Part shown: positions 49,576 through 61,220 of the stretch, piece by piece
Layout of the letters: each line of letters starts with the position of its first letter
How positions within the stretch are numbered: position 1 is the first letter of the stretch
Source: Struthio camelus
Lineage: Eukaryota; Chordata; Aves; Struthioniformes; Struthionidae
Direction of reading: 5' to 3'
NCBI RefSeq assembly: GCF_040807025.1
Contig: NC_090967.1
Coordinates: 1,362,001 to 1,426,000 of the forward strand
DNA: 64,000 nucleotides
Program-made: the position numbers and the translations under genes
Notes under the pieces: generated by a model
The model's input: only the letters and a program-made list of their open reading frames with translations
The model's database searches: none
Told to the model about the DNA's origin: nothing

Positions 49576-49665
49576 TCACTCAGCTTAATTAGAATGTTGG
49601 CTCTATTTGATGTCTCTAAATCACTCAGCTTAATTAGAATGTTGGCTCTATTTGATGTCTCTAAA
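49576..49665. repeat. Perfect 45-bp tandem duplication
   Basis: Two identical 45-bp units (49576-49620 and 49621-49665), each beginning TCACTCAGCTTAATTAGAAT. They lie within intron 1. Full identity suggests a recent duplication that may be polymorphic. Confidence 0.95.
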
Positions 49666-52600
49666 GGCAGTAGATGTGAAGAATTGGGTTGATTTCTTTG
49701 CTTGTGTATGCAACAGTTGTTAGGTATGTGCAGTACTTAGCTCGCATCTACTTCAGATTTTCTTTCAGGCTACTGCTCTGGGCTGACAGTTTATTCTCTG
49801 CATTACCATTTCCCCCCAATTTTTTCTTTTTTCTTTCTTTTCTTTTTGAGTCCTTATGTTGAGATGAACAATGATTTGTGCATCTTTGTGAATGCATCTT
49901 CACCACAGTCTTGTGACACAGGAGAAATCCTCTAGTGTTGTATAAGCTGAGAAGTGAGGGTAATGAAAGGATAAACGATGTTAGAGGCACAGAAAAACTG
50001 TGAAACAGATTGCCAAGTTCACAGCCATGTGGTTTAGTTTTAATCCATCTCGCCAGATTTGTACACACATTCCAGTGATTGGCAAACTGCCAATAAGATA
50101 CTGCACACTGGATATCAGACCTTTCAGAATAGGGGATTGACTTCTTTCAGGACTGACACCTTCATCTTTATTGGCTGCAGTGGTCTACCTGGATAAAGCT
50201 GGAGTCACACTGTTGTAGAGGTTTCCTTTCAAATCTTGTCTTGGGAACACAGCAAAGTAGCTTGTGAAAATTACTGGTTATAGAAAGCCCCATGTGTTTC
50301 ATTTTGAAAACTAATTTAATCATAAACTCATGCTCTATCAGCACTGTACAGCAGAAAATGTAGTATAAAGAAATCCAGAACAGTAATTAGGTCAAATTTG
50401 CTACTCTGCTATTAGAAACCCACACTGAGCCTCAGAGAAGGGGCTTGGGGTCGTGAAGTTCTGGTTCCTGAACTTTGAGGGCCCTCCTGAGCCATCTTTA
50501 CAAGTATTCAGCCATACTGACTGTAAACTCCTAGTTGTCAATGAAAGATTATAGCAACTTTGATTTGAGCAACTTTGGCTTCAGGAGACATCTAACTTTT
50601 TTAGAGCTAGCGACCTCAGTCTAAATATGCCTACAGTAAGGATAGGTGTATTTTATGGAGATAACTGTATTTTGTGGAGGAACTTGCTTGAAGATTGTGA
50701 TATGAATTTCCGACGGAAACATGGCCCTTTACAAACTTCCCCATCCCTCACTTCAAATGCAAAGCAAGCCACTGACTTTTTTATTACAACAAAGTAGTTT
50801 TTATATTTGGAATAAAACCCTATAGAAAACACTTCTCTGCACAGATGCTTTACCTTGGGAAGAGAATAAAAGAGTCAAGACCAAATAGATACAATTTCTG
50901 AAATAGGCTGCTAGGAGGTACTCAGGTACAATAAGGATGAGTTTATGTCATCTTTATATTGGAATATAAAGCAACAGAGTTTTGTACAGTCCAGATCCCT
51001 GGATTTCCACTTGCACTCAGAACCAGCTTAGGGGCATTTAGGGATACAGCCAAGTCCAGTCTCCATTGCTGCTTAGTACCCCTGACTTTTAGGGCCTCAC
51101 TGCTGAGCTCTTACTTAGGTGGTATAGTGTTCTGCGTCCTGTTTGAGTTTTATTCTTCATCTGGATCCAGATGATTTGGACTTGTCTGTCAGAACCTCTT
51201 GGCTTGTGCTGGGGACAATGGTTATCTGTTACTGCTGCTATTAACAGTGCTTGGCAGCATGAATGGGACAAGTGAGAGAGAAAAACAATACAAAACTATC
51301 TGTGGTCAAGGTAAAAAAAGCAGCTTCTGTCTTCCTTCTCCCTGATCCTAGGATGCTGATCTTAAGATACTGATTGATTTCAGTCTCCTTGTAGGAAAAA
51401 GTTACACTGATGCTAAGAGAATAATAACTTAATTTATCCAGTGGATTGTGCAGGAGTCAGGGTAAATGCTGCGACAAAGGACCGTTTGACTAGTGTCTCA
51501 TTTAAACGCGCATTCATACTCAGAAGCATAGTAACTCAGTCAGTTGCTGCCTGTCTCATCCTAGCAGTAGTTGCAGTTTGCATAATTTCACAGATGTGGG
51601 GGGGTTTCCACTTAATAATAGCTTTATGGTGTGGTTCCAGCCCTACATATGGATTTATTGTTAAAAACAGATGCAAGAAATATAGAGAAAAGTTCTCTGA
51701 AAACTATAGACTTTGGACCGCATATACATTTTCGGTGGTCTTGTGATTTGAGTCTGTTTGATTCCAAAGCTAAATGAACAAATCTGAGCAAAACTTCCAT
51801 GCATTTTACTGAGATTTAGACAAGTCAGCAACAGAACAGTGATAGCGTAGTTCCTTGTAGTACTCTCTTCACCCATAGAGTGGATACCAGGTGTGCCAAG
51901 AACAGGTGATGCTCTCTGCACTTTCCCTAGGTGATCTAGTGGCACTGAACCCCCTAAGGACAATTGGAGTGTTTTTCATTATGACCTGGACATTGGAATT
52001 GCATTATCTCTCAAAGACTGTCCACAGAGGTCACAGATGACCATTCGTCCATGCACTGAACTGTGTTGTTGTTTATTCCTGTGTCTGCCATATGTATAGA
52101 GTGTGAGAATAGTTCTTGGGTTATTCCTTCTTCCCATGGTCATTCTTAGAGACTTATGCACATGGAGCCCATATCCAGCAACGTGCACTTCTCATGCCTG
52201 CTGTGAGGCTTGAAGGCTGTCAAATGAGGGTTGGTGCCTCAAGGACCAAGCTATATCTCAAGAGGGCCTAAGGAACGTCTCCCATGGATGACTCCTGGTC
52301 TGGATGAGTCCATGACTTTATCTTTTTGGCTCTTTTCTTCTCCTCACTCAGCATTTTGCTGAACTGTTCAGACAAGACACATATGTTGTTCCTTTTACAT
52401 TTCATATGGAAATAATTAGCTCAGTTTTTAGCCGTACCAGCTTGTCATGCAAGTGTTGGATTATGTATTCCTAGACAATCTATATGTGTATTTGTGTATC
52501 ACTTTACGTGGATGAAGAGCCTTTGGGCCTTTATGATGAAAGGCACGTAGTAGGCAAGAGGAATTATTTTTTCAGTTAAACGCTGCTCTGTGTTTCTCTT

Positions 52601-54541
52601 TCCTGAAATGATTCAATAAAAAGCTCTTTGGACAGCAGTATAGGTTGCATTTTCTGTCCCCATTGCATCTATGATTCCTGGATTGACACTCAGAGATATT
52701 TTTATACGTGGAGACAAATAATTGGAATATATCCTACATAAAAACAATAGTCTACAAATAACATATGTTGCTGTGGGCAGAGCATGGGAAACTAAATGCT
52801 GTGTCCTCAGCTTCTGCAGTAAAAGCTGTTAGAATAAACCATGTGAGATTCACTTTTCATTTGGAGAGATGTTTGTTCCCTCCCACTCTAACACTTTCCC
52901 TAGAATTCCTACACCTGCTTGGGCACCAGCTGCTGAGCTAGAATGTGAGACGGCCTGCTGCTGAGTTTGTCACTAGTAGTTTCCACTAGCAGGACTCAAG
53001 CTGAAGTCTTAAGAGATTTGCGGTTGACGGTCACAGTGCAACTCAGTTCAGTAGTGTGGCAGAATCCAGTGAACGGAAAGGGGAGCTGAAAAAGTTCAAA
53101 TGGGCAGGAGGTGCTCACTCGGCCTTAAGGAAGTCTCTAGCTTGGACGTCTTTCTGAAAGACTCATTTTAGCTCACTTAGAAGTTACAGGCATAAAGCAG
53201 GAAGTATTGTGTGAGTCTGGAACTTGGGTTATGTAGGAGTCAAACTACATGCAGAGAATATGAAGGACAGGTAGTTAATGTGAATGGCAAGGAATATTCT
53301 CCTTGCTTAAATTATCCTAATGGTTCCTCCTGATGGCAGAATCCATAAATCTGCTCATTTTCTTTCTAAGCTTCTTTCTCTTGGTAACCATAAGGCGCAA
53401 CATATTGTTTCGACCTCTTGGAGCAAGTGAACTACTTAGAAGGCACAGTAAATTGCACTATTTTTGTGACCTGACATCAGCTTCAGTCATAATGCTGCAG
53501 AGGTAGCTGAAGTAGTTCACTTCCTCATCCTTTGCAAGATGCCTGTTTTTCAACAAAGCCTCAAAGGGAGAGGAGGACAATTTGGCATCCAGTTTGTGTT
53601 TGAGAAAGAGAGCCTCCCTGCCAATGCACAATACAGCAAAAAAAATTGTCTCTATCCTCTTGTGCAATAGTTGAAGTTAAGAAAAGCCTGCTCAAGCTCC
53701 TTAGCCATTTAGGCCAAATTTTGCTATCTGAAGGCTTAGCACCAACACATTGGTTTAACAGAGTATTAAATGAGGGGGAATAAATGAAGAGATTGTAAAC
53801 ATGGTCATACTCACAAATGTTCTTAACAAGTACACGACCATGAATTACAGTTTAACTTTTTTTCCTATCCATAGATGCTTTTATATTACTTTGTTGTTAT
53901 TCTAAAACCTGTTACAAATTAATTACTTTAATGAAATGGCATTGGATTTGTTTGGTAAAGTAGTTGGAAGTTACTTGGGAATTTTTACCTTTCTCTGGCT
54001 CAATCAATATGTAAGTATTTTCCATCAAGTGGAACAGTATAAACCTGAGATATTCACCGCAAACATCCCAAAATACCTTCCTCTAAGGTCAGAATACTCT
54101 GTTGGCAGTTGTGGGTTTGTAACTTCTGAGGCATAGGACAGGACTGCACCAAACTGCACAGCCTGGAGAAGTGCCCTCACTACAGGCCTACAAATGGAAA
54201 AGTTGATGCTATCACCTCTTTCTCCACTTTTGAGTGGTGCTTTCCTCTAGCTCCTAATTTATTGATTTACTTTTGTTCAAATTCCACAAGGAATGGAAGA
54301 AAAATATTTTTATTTTAATTTGTCTCAGATTCTTTCCCCCACCTGCCACATTCATTTTAGCCAGTGATCCAAGAAAACAGATGAGGTGAGTCTGCCTCTG
54401 GCTTTCCTCAGGTCTGCAGGGTTGGGGGAGATAAATCACCGCGGATGCTAGAGATAGTATCATGTGAATGTGATTTAGGGTAGACCACACTGCTCCATGC
54501 TATGTAGGGATTCGCCTGTGTCCAGAGAATCTCCAGGAACT

Positions 54542-54596
54542 CTTTAACTGAGCATATGCCCTTTAACTGAGCTATGCTTTAACAGAGCATAATGCC
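54542..54596. repeat. Three-unit degenerate tandem repeat, 16-19 bp
   Basis: Units start at 54542, 54561 and 54577, each beginning CTTTAACTGAGC or CTTTAACAGAGC and continuing with ATATGCC-like sequence. The middle unit is shorter. Confidence 0.8.
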
Positions 54597-57500
54597 AGTG
54601 AAAGGAGGAAGACCTTAGTCCACTGAGTATAGTCCTTTTCCAAAGACAGTGGATGACTGTAAGTTTCTATTTACATAAAAGAAGAAAGTTTTTATTGACA
54701 TGAACAGGCAAATGCCTACTACGCCTCCTGGTGTAGGATTATTAACAAACAAAAAAAAATTACAGTATTATTATTTCTCTTTTTTTTCCCCAAATGTAGC
54801 TAATGAAAAAATTTCCATGATGATAGCAGTGTAGAAGATGTGGAGAAGTCATGACAAGTAGTTACTGATGGGAGGGAGAGAAAAGAAATTAGGAGATTGC
54901 CTAATGTCTTAAATCAGAACTATTTTTAATGACTCTTAATATATTGACTCCTAGTATATCCAGAAACATTGGGTCTCTTCCTTAGAAGGGTTGCATCAGT
55001 ATATGAGCCGTGCTTGGGGAATTAAAAGCAAGGAATACTGCTGATTCGCAGGGAATACATTTTTGAACTCTGAATTAGAAAATAAATAAAAGAGGACAAA
55101 TTTTTCAGGTATTTTATTTTTGAAATGTATTTATCTGAAATTCATTTTGCTCAGAGATTTTGTCACTGAGCTATAATCAGGATGAATCTGAAAATAGCTG
55201 CCTGTTAGAGCCTATAGGCAGATTTTCTGTGCAGAGGTGTTGGGACAACTTGTAATGTTTAATTGATGACTAGGAACTGACTTGGCTCAGTTCGGATGGT
55301 AGCACTGTAGTGATTGTTAGATCTTAGACTGACCAGCTTTGATGTAATCTGTTCCCCTCTAACCAACAGAAGATAGAGAATATTGTAGGAGCACAAAGGT
55401 AGCCCTTTGCCAAAGGAAAGCCTAAGGCTTAAAGTCACTGTGCCATTCAATGAATAGAAGTTCTGGTTGATGCAGTCACTAGTCCTACATTACCTAGTAC
55501 TAGAAGAAGATATTTGCAGAGTATATTGGTAGCAATGACACTCTTTTAAATTCTAAGTGACCCCTATAAAACCCAAAAGTTAAATTATTTCTAATGTCTC
55601 ATACCAGCTCTGGAGGCCTCTACAGAAGGAGTGTAGCTCACTCTTGCAAAGTGGAGAGCATGAACTTATGATGCTTCATAATTAATCCATTTAGTTTTAA
55701 CTTCATCAGATTTTACACGTGACAGTTTGTTCTTTGGTGATTGCTGAAAAAAAAGGCCGTAATGTGTGAACTTTCCCATGTAAATATTTAAGTGAGAGAA
55801 GCTGTCTTCACCTATTCCTTACTGAAGAGAAAGAGGCTTGGGATGAGAATCAATTCGCTGACTGTAACTTCCCTTGCCTAAATATGGAAAGTTACACAAC
55901 TTAGTCCTCGGGCTTTCTCCTATCTTCTGCAGAGCTGATGAGCTGCTGTGATAAGACTGTCCTTGCAATTAAAATGGTGAATCTGTGATGCTGAAATCAA
56001 TACAAACATCATCCTCTTAGGGTTGTGCTTGGAAAAAGATTCAACTGAAGAGTGAGTCAGAGTATACAGCCAACATGTACAGACCTCGCTGAGGAAGAAT
56101 TTCAGGACTTGATTTCCTAATGATTTTCATAAAAGTAGGATTGGTACCATAATTCACAGTTAAAATCAACACCTCAACAACAAAGTAATTATTACTTTGG
56201 TTAATTATACTCTGTTTTCATCAACTGCCAACTGCTGCATCAACTGGATTGCTTCTGCTATAATGAGATTTTACTCCATGACCATGACAAACCAGCAGGA
56301 AAGAGAAAGAAAAGAAGCATTAAACAAAATTAAGAAATCAGTCCAGGTAGTTTAAATAGTTTTCCACTAAAAAACTTGTTGGAAAGCTGTCCTGCCACCT
56401 GGCAGGAATATTCTCCTTACCTTTAATGTGTCTGGCAAATTTCAGGCCAGAAAAGTTTCCAAGGCAGAGGAATAAGAAGCTGCAGTAAAGCTCTTCTTAA
56501 GCAACAGAAATTGGTTACATTTCCATCTTCAGAGGAGCTTGTATTAAATGACTTACCTTTAAAAAAGAAAGATTAAGACCACTTCAAGGAACTACTCAAC
56601 ATAAGAACCGAGACCTAGTGCAGAGCTTAAGGCAAATGTTTTCTCAATTTCTGTATAATTGTGGGTATCTTTGAAATACTGTGGTGGTGTTCTTGGCACA
56701 GGACCAGCTGGTCTAATACCAGTGTTAAACCCTTTGGTATTAAAGAGATCATAAGATATAGTTGAAATAGTTATTAAAAGCAATCCAAGTTAAAAAACAA
56801 AAACTCCAATAGTAGCCTACGTTCCTCTGCCCTACAGCAGTCTGCAGGTTGCAGCAATGTCAGGATGCTGCTGAGTCACTGAAACTGATCAGAGCTCCCA
56901 CTTAGCTTTTGTGATACTTATGTGTTTTTTAGCACCTGGAAAGTAGCCAGGAAGCACACTTACCTTGAACCCATCTTTCATGCTAGAAGCATATCTTTCT
57001 CATCATTCTTGGTATACCTTTGAATGCTCTTGTAGCCAGTGAAGCCAGAGGAATTTCCCAGAAGTGAGGAAACAGAACTGGTATATAGGCCCTTGGCTGT
57101 GCAAAAAAAAAGGTGGAAATCAGCTGTAATATATGTGAGCAAACATGTAACCATGGAAGCCTATGGAAGATAGATTGTATGGCTTGAAGGGACATACTCT
57201 GTCATGCGGACCACAGGCACCTACACTATATAATCACAGTCATAAATGTATCACATGCTATTTTTAAATAAAATAGCTTAAGACACCTACTTCATGAGGT
57301 AGCTTCCAGAACTTTTTTGCTCCAGTGGGAAAAAGAAGATATTATTCAGTGTCTGAATCATTTAGGGGTAACTGATCAGACGACCTCCCTGAACAGAAAG
57401 GAGAATGACCACAAGGGGAGGCTTGGATCTCTGCACTTGCTATCTTTGCATGGTGATCATCAGCTTGTAACTGTCCTCAACACTGATTACAGTTGCTAAC

Positions 57501-58657
57501 CCAATAACTGTTCAGGGGAGCTGTTAGCACTTTGAGCAAAAAGTTTCTGTTGAAAAAGGCAGAGAGAAGTCTTCTTGAGATTTTGGTGTTGCAGCAGTGC
57601 TGAAAAGTGCTTCTAGGCAGGCACTCTGCTCTTTTTGGCTAGTGAGATAATTGCATGCCACTGGCAGTGTGTAAAAGGTAGTGATTAATAAGGAACAACT
57701 AATTCTCCATAAAGATAGGGAGCAGGGAGTTAATTTGGCCCTTTTTTGAAACTTTGATTTAAGTTTCCTGCTTGTGCAATGCCTGTGCAATGCCTCACTT
57801 CACACTGTTTATGAGGGTGTTTCCTACTGCCAAGGGAGAGAGAAATGTTTGCAGTGGAGAAGTTGAATTGTTGAGCACAGAAATTCTATGCCAAGTTTTG
57901 TTATTTCTTGGTAATTTTTTTCTGTGTATGCAGATATTATTTCATTGTTTCAGTGTGAATGACTGAAGGTGTAGAGCTACCCACCCCATTCCTTGTAATT
58001 AACTTTCCAGTTGCTATGTTCTTACAATACAACTAGTGTTTGACTTGCATTAGGAAAAACTGGGGAAAGATCTTCCAGTAAAGACTAAGTGATCTCTTGT
58101 TTCAACAGGATATTTCTTCTGCATTAAATGCACATGTCCGTTAGAGCCTCCACCTTGCTCCCGAGCCCAGTCCTTTAGTTCAAGAGTGACCATTATATTC
58201 CACGTTCTACATGGAGCAATGAACAACATTTAGGCCTTATCATCGATCTGGTACTCCGCATAAGCTGCAAGCAAGCCAGAGACCAGTTGCAGGGGGCAGG
58301 TCTGCCTCTTTGCCAGCCTTGGCTTCATGCCATAATCCTGGACACCCAAGCACAGTGGATTTGGAAGTTAACAAAGCAGGACAGTAGCATTTCCCAACGT
58401 TATTCAGATTTGTATATTATAGCACAGTGTCCAGGACAGTAGAATATAATTTCCACTCTTTCTGCTGTGAGGTTTTTTTCCATAGTTTCTCTGTCTACCT
58501 CATCTGTTTGACATGATACTTGTGCTTAGACTTAAAATTGTGGGAGGCAGCTGCTCTGTATGACACCACTGTGTTTTACAGTGCTGCAAAACAGTTATAA
58601 GAAATCACTGCTCTGTATATTCTTTTCTTGGCTGAAGCTTTTTCTTTTCTCTTACAG

Positions 58658-58775
58658 AACCATAGCCCTGCCCCTCAGTGGCAAACTGGGTGTGAGGGAC
58701 AAGCTGAGACCAAAAGTTCAGCCCAACCCCATTCTGGAAACATTCTACAGTATGCGCTGCAAGAACCCCAAAGAG
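58658..58775 (+). CDS. CERS4: Ceramide synthase (CERS4-like), coding exon 2
   Basis: It follows a 17.3-kb intron and a good acceptor (TTTTCTCTTACAG, ending 58657). The first base completes Arg58, and the exon then encodes residues 59-97 (TIALPLSGKLGVRDK...KNPKE), ending on a codon boundary. The pattern of PLS, LGVRD, V-x-PN and LE before a PKE ending is characteristic of CERS4 at the start of the homeobox-like region. The donor is AG|GCAAGT: a GC dinucleotide replaces GT while the rest of the consensus is perfect. If the intron were retained, the frame would stay open for 49 more codons and stop at 58923. No nearby GT donor keeps the phase-0 junction with exon 3, so the GC-AG reading is preferred. 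Confidence 0.9.
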
Positions 58776-58781
58776 GCAAGT
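58776..58781 (+). other. Non-canonical GC donor splice site of intron 2
   Basis: The intron begins GCAAGT after ...AAAGAG. GC-AG introns are a recognised minority class spliced by the major spliceosome, and their donors usually match the consensus strongly elsewhere, as here. The intron ends with CTGTTTTTCAG at 61101. Confidence 0.85.
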
Positions 58782-61101
58782 CCTTCCTTCATCTGCATCC
58801 CTCTAGATTTAGCCCTCATATCTTTAGCCAAAAAAATCACATTTGAAATCCTAAAATTTGGTAATGCCACTCGTATTTGGAAGCTCAGCAAAGCAGTAGA
58901 AACCAGAATAGCACTGGCAACCTGACGTAAGCCAGCGGCAGCAGCCATTCTGCAAATGCCACCAGCCATCAATTCTGCTTCTGAACATGTAGAAATAGCA
59001 GCTTTCCATAGATGGCATTCAAAAAAATGAAACCCCAAATATTTAGGGACAGGGGACTGCTCTCCTTGACAAATGCTAGTTCCTTTTGTGTTTGCATTGT
59101 ACATGGATTCATTTCCTACATGAGCAAATCATAGTATCGCTAGCACGTGAAATCCCTTAAATAGATTCACATGTTGCCAGTCCTTGCAGCTTAGCAGATG
59201 TGGATTGCTTGATACTCCTATTTCTCAGATGGGTCATTCTGTTGCCGTGGAATCCATGAATTTGAGACTGGCCTTTCAGGAAGCCAGCTAAAGTCTTGAC
59301 AATCATCACTTAAGCGTAAATGGTGGGTAGTTTTCCTACGGGAGATGAAAAGAGTGATCTGGAAGATCTTGGCAGGAGAATCCAGGATATGGTGGCGACA
59401 GGTGAGAGAAAAAGCATTGGCAGGACTGTAAAGTGTCAGACTGTATTAGCATTTAACCTTGTCTGTGAGGTCCCAGGATATGATCCCTGTGGTAGGGAAG
59501 TGAATCAGATTCCCTTCTGCTGCTTTCTGCAGGCTTTCTTGGCTTTGAAGCAATGGCTATTTACCTTTACCTAGGTCTTATAAGTAGATGGATTAGGATT
59601 CTGTTCCCAGTGGGCGGTCCTTGTGCAAAAGCATGTTATCACATTGACAAGACTGTCACAGCATGATTCTTACTGCAATGGGGCAGGTGGAGCCCCAGAA
59701 GTTTCAGATTCAAAGCAATATAACAGGTCAGGAATAGAAGCTAAAACAAAAATACAGGTGTTCATCTAGATTCCGCAGCAAGTCGTTCTCCCCAGCAGTG
59801 GGAAAAAATGTTCTAAGGAATACTTGGTCCCTGACTTTCCTGCTGCCTGTCTATCTGTTCTCTGAGAAATCTGCAAATTTCTCAGTAAAACTACTCCCAT
59901 TGCGGATATCTAAGTCAAGACCTAGCTTTGTAAGTAGGCTATCCCCACAAAGGAGAGCTTTTCCCACACCCACGTGGCACTGAATGAGCAAGAGAATCTG
60001 TGATACTGGAGCTGATGATGAGACTTCTGATATCAGTGTTACATGGAGGAAAGAGCTGTGCAACTTACTCCTGCCTTGCTCTCTCAGTTCACCAGTTACA
60101 CCTCATCTAGTCTTCTAACTTCCTTTCTCTCTCATGAGCTCTCAGATTCCTCCTTATGAGTCAGCTTTAACTTGTTCAATCCAAGATGAGATTTTGCTGT
60201 TCCCAGCTGCTCTCTCCTTGGGAGGCATAGAGCATTATGGAGGATTTGGAGAAGCTAAATGAATCTCCATTAAAGATAAATCTCCAAGTAAATCACGTCT
60301 CCATTTGACTCCACCACAAAAACAGAAGTCACTAAGTAAAAGTGGAAGGAAGCATATTTGAAAATGTGGTGAATGGGCATACTTACACACTCAGATTATG
60401 TAATTCATTGTCACATGACACTTGTTAAGGTGAAAGACATGAAAGACAAATGCCTTATTTGAAAAAAAGACTATCCGTGATGACACTTCCAGAAGCAATA
60501 TTGCAATAAAACATAACGAACTTCTTTCATGTCATACACCAAACTCTTAAGAGCCTAAGGACAAGAGGGAAGGTACAGTATTTCTGTGAGTAGTATATGG
60601 AAAAATTGTCCCTGGCAGGTTTACCGTAACAGGAGACTTTCCAGCAGGAAAACGGTGTTACCTCTGATCATAACGTTAGTCAGGTTATTGCCTGGTATTG
60701 CGTCAGGATGCTGAAAGGCGTGACAAGAGTCATTGCAGAACTTTAAAATTTATTTAAGCTGTAGTAAATCTTTCTTGGAGTGACAGATTTAATGGACTCA
60801 ATCCCTGAAGACAGAGTTAAGAGGTGATTTGGCAATACACACCTGGAGAAGAGTGTGTGAGGAGAAGAGACAAGAGTTTGAAAGTTGAAACTGGAGAAAT
60901 TCACATCAAAAAAAAAATGCAAAGTTTAAACATAAGCAGTTGTTGTAAAAAGACGCCTTAGCTTAAACAGATGGGCTTGCCAGGAAACACCAGCTAGGAG
61001 TCTTTGCACTGGGCTGTGTGGTGGGTCAGACTCGATTGCCATATTGCCCCATTTGACCTTCAAACCTGAATCTGAATCTTGCTTCCTCACCTGTTTTTCA
61101 G
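58782..61101 (+). other. Intron 2 (GC-AG)
   Basis: Intron of 2.3 kb including its first six bases. It contains no recognised repeat or RNA gene. Confidence 0.7.
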
Positions 61102-61220
61102 GGTGAGCTGATCAATTTAGCCAAACAATGTGACCTGCCAGTCAGAAAAGTGGAGAGGTGGTTTCAGCGCCGGAGGAACATAGACCGACCAAGTCTGTCA
61201 AAAAAATTCTGTGAGGCCTG
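61102..61220 (+). CDS. CERS4: Ceramide synthase (CERS4-like), coding exon 3 (homeobox-like domain)
   Basis: The acceptor CTGTTTTTCAG ends at 61101 and the donor is GTGAGT at 61221. It enters in phase 0 and encodes residues 98-136 plus two bases of Cys137. It carries the core of the partial homeobox-like domain found in most vertebrate CERS proteins: V-E-R-WFQRRRN-x-DRPSLSKKFCEA. WFQRRRN resembles the helix-3 signature of true homeodomains; CERS paralogues more often have WFRRRRN as I recall them. The lysines 131-132 after the domain lie in the linker where positive residues are reported to be required for CERS activity. KKFCEA is shared with CERS4. Confidence 0.95.

Larger units (their letters stand above)
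46177..58657 (+). other. Intron 1, remainder
   Basis: About 12.5 kb of intron with no supported exon, RNA gene or classifiable mobile element. It holds the TG/TA microsatellite at 46813-46843, the 45-bp tandem duplication at 49576-49665, a degenerate triple repeat at 54542-54596 and an 8-bp hairpin at 56390-56407 (TCCTGCCA / TGGCAGGA). Frames of 60-120 codons here are chance. Confidence 0.5.

Noticed and set aside
57170..57240. Possible reverse-strand CR1 3' tail (GAAGGGACATACTCTG)
   Set aside because: Only a short string resembles the CR1 end. No CACAGAAT tail or ORF2 remnant is adjacent, so it was not annotated.
58560..58925. 121-codon frame as a stand-alone gene
   Set aside because: Only residues from 58658 to 58775 match the ceramide synthase family. 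The rest is intron on both sides of a splice-bounded exon.
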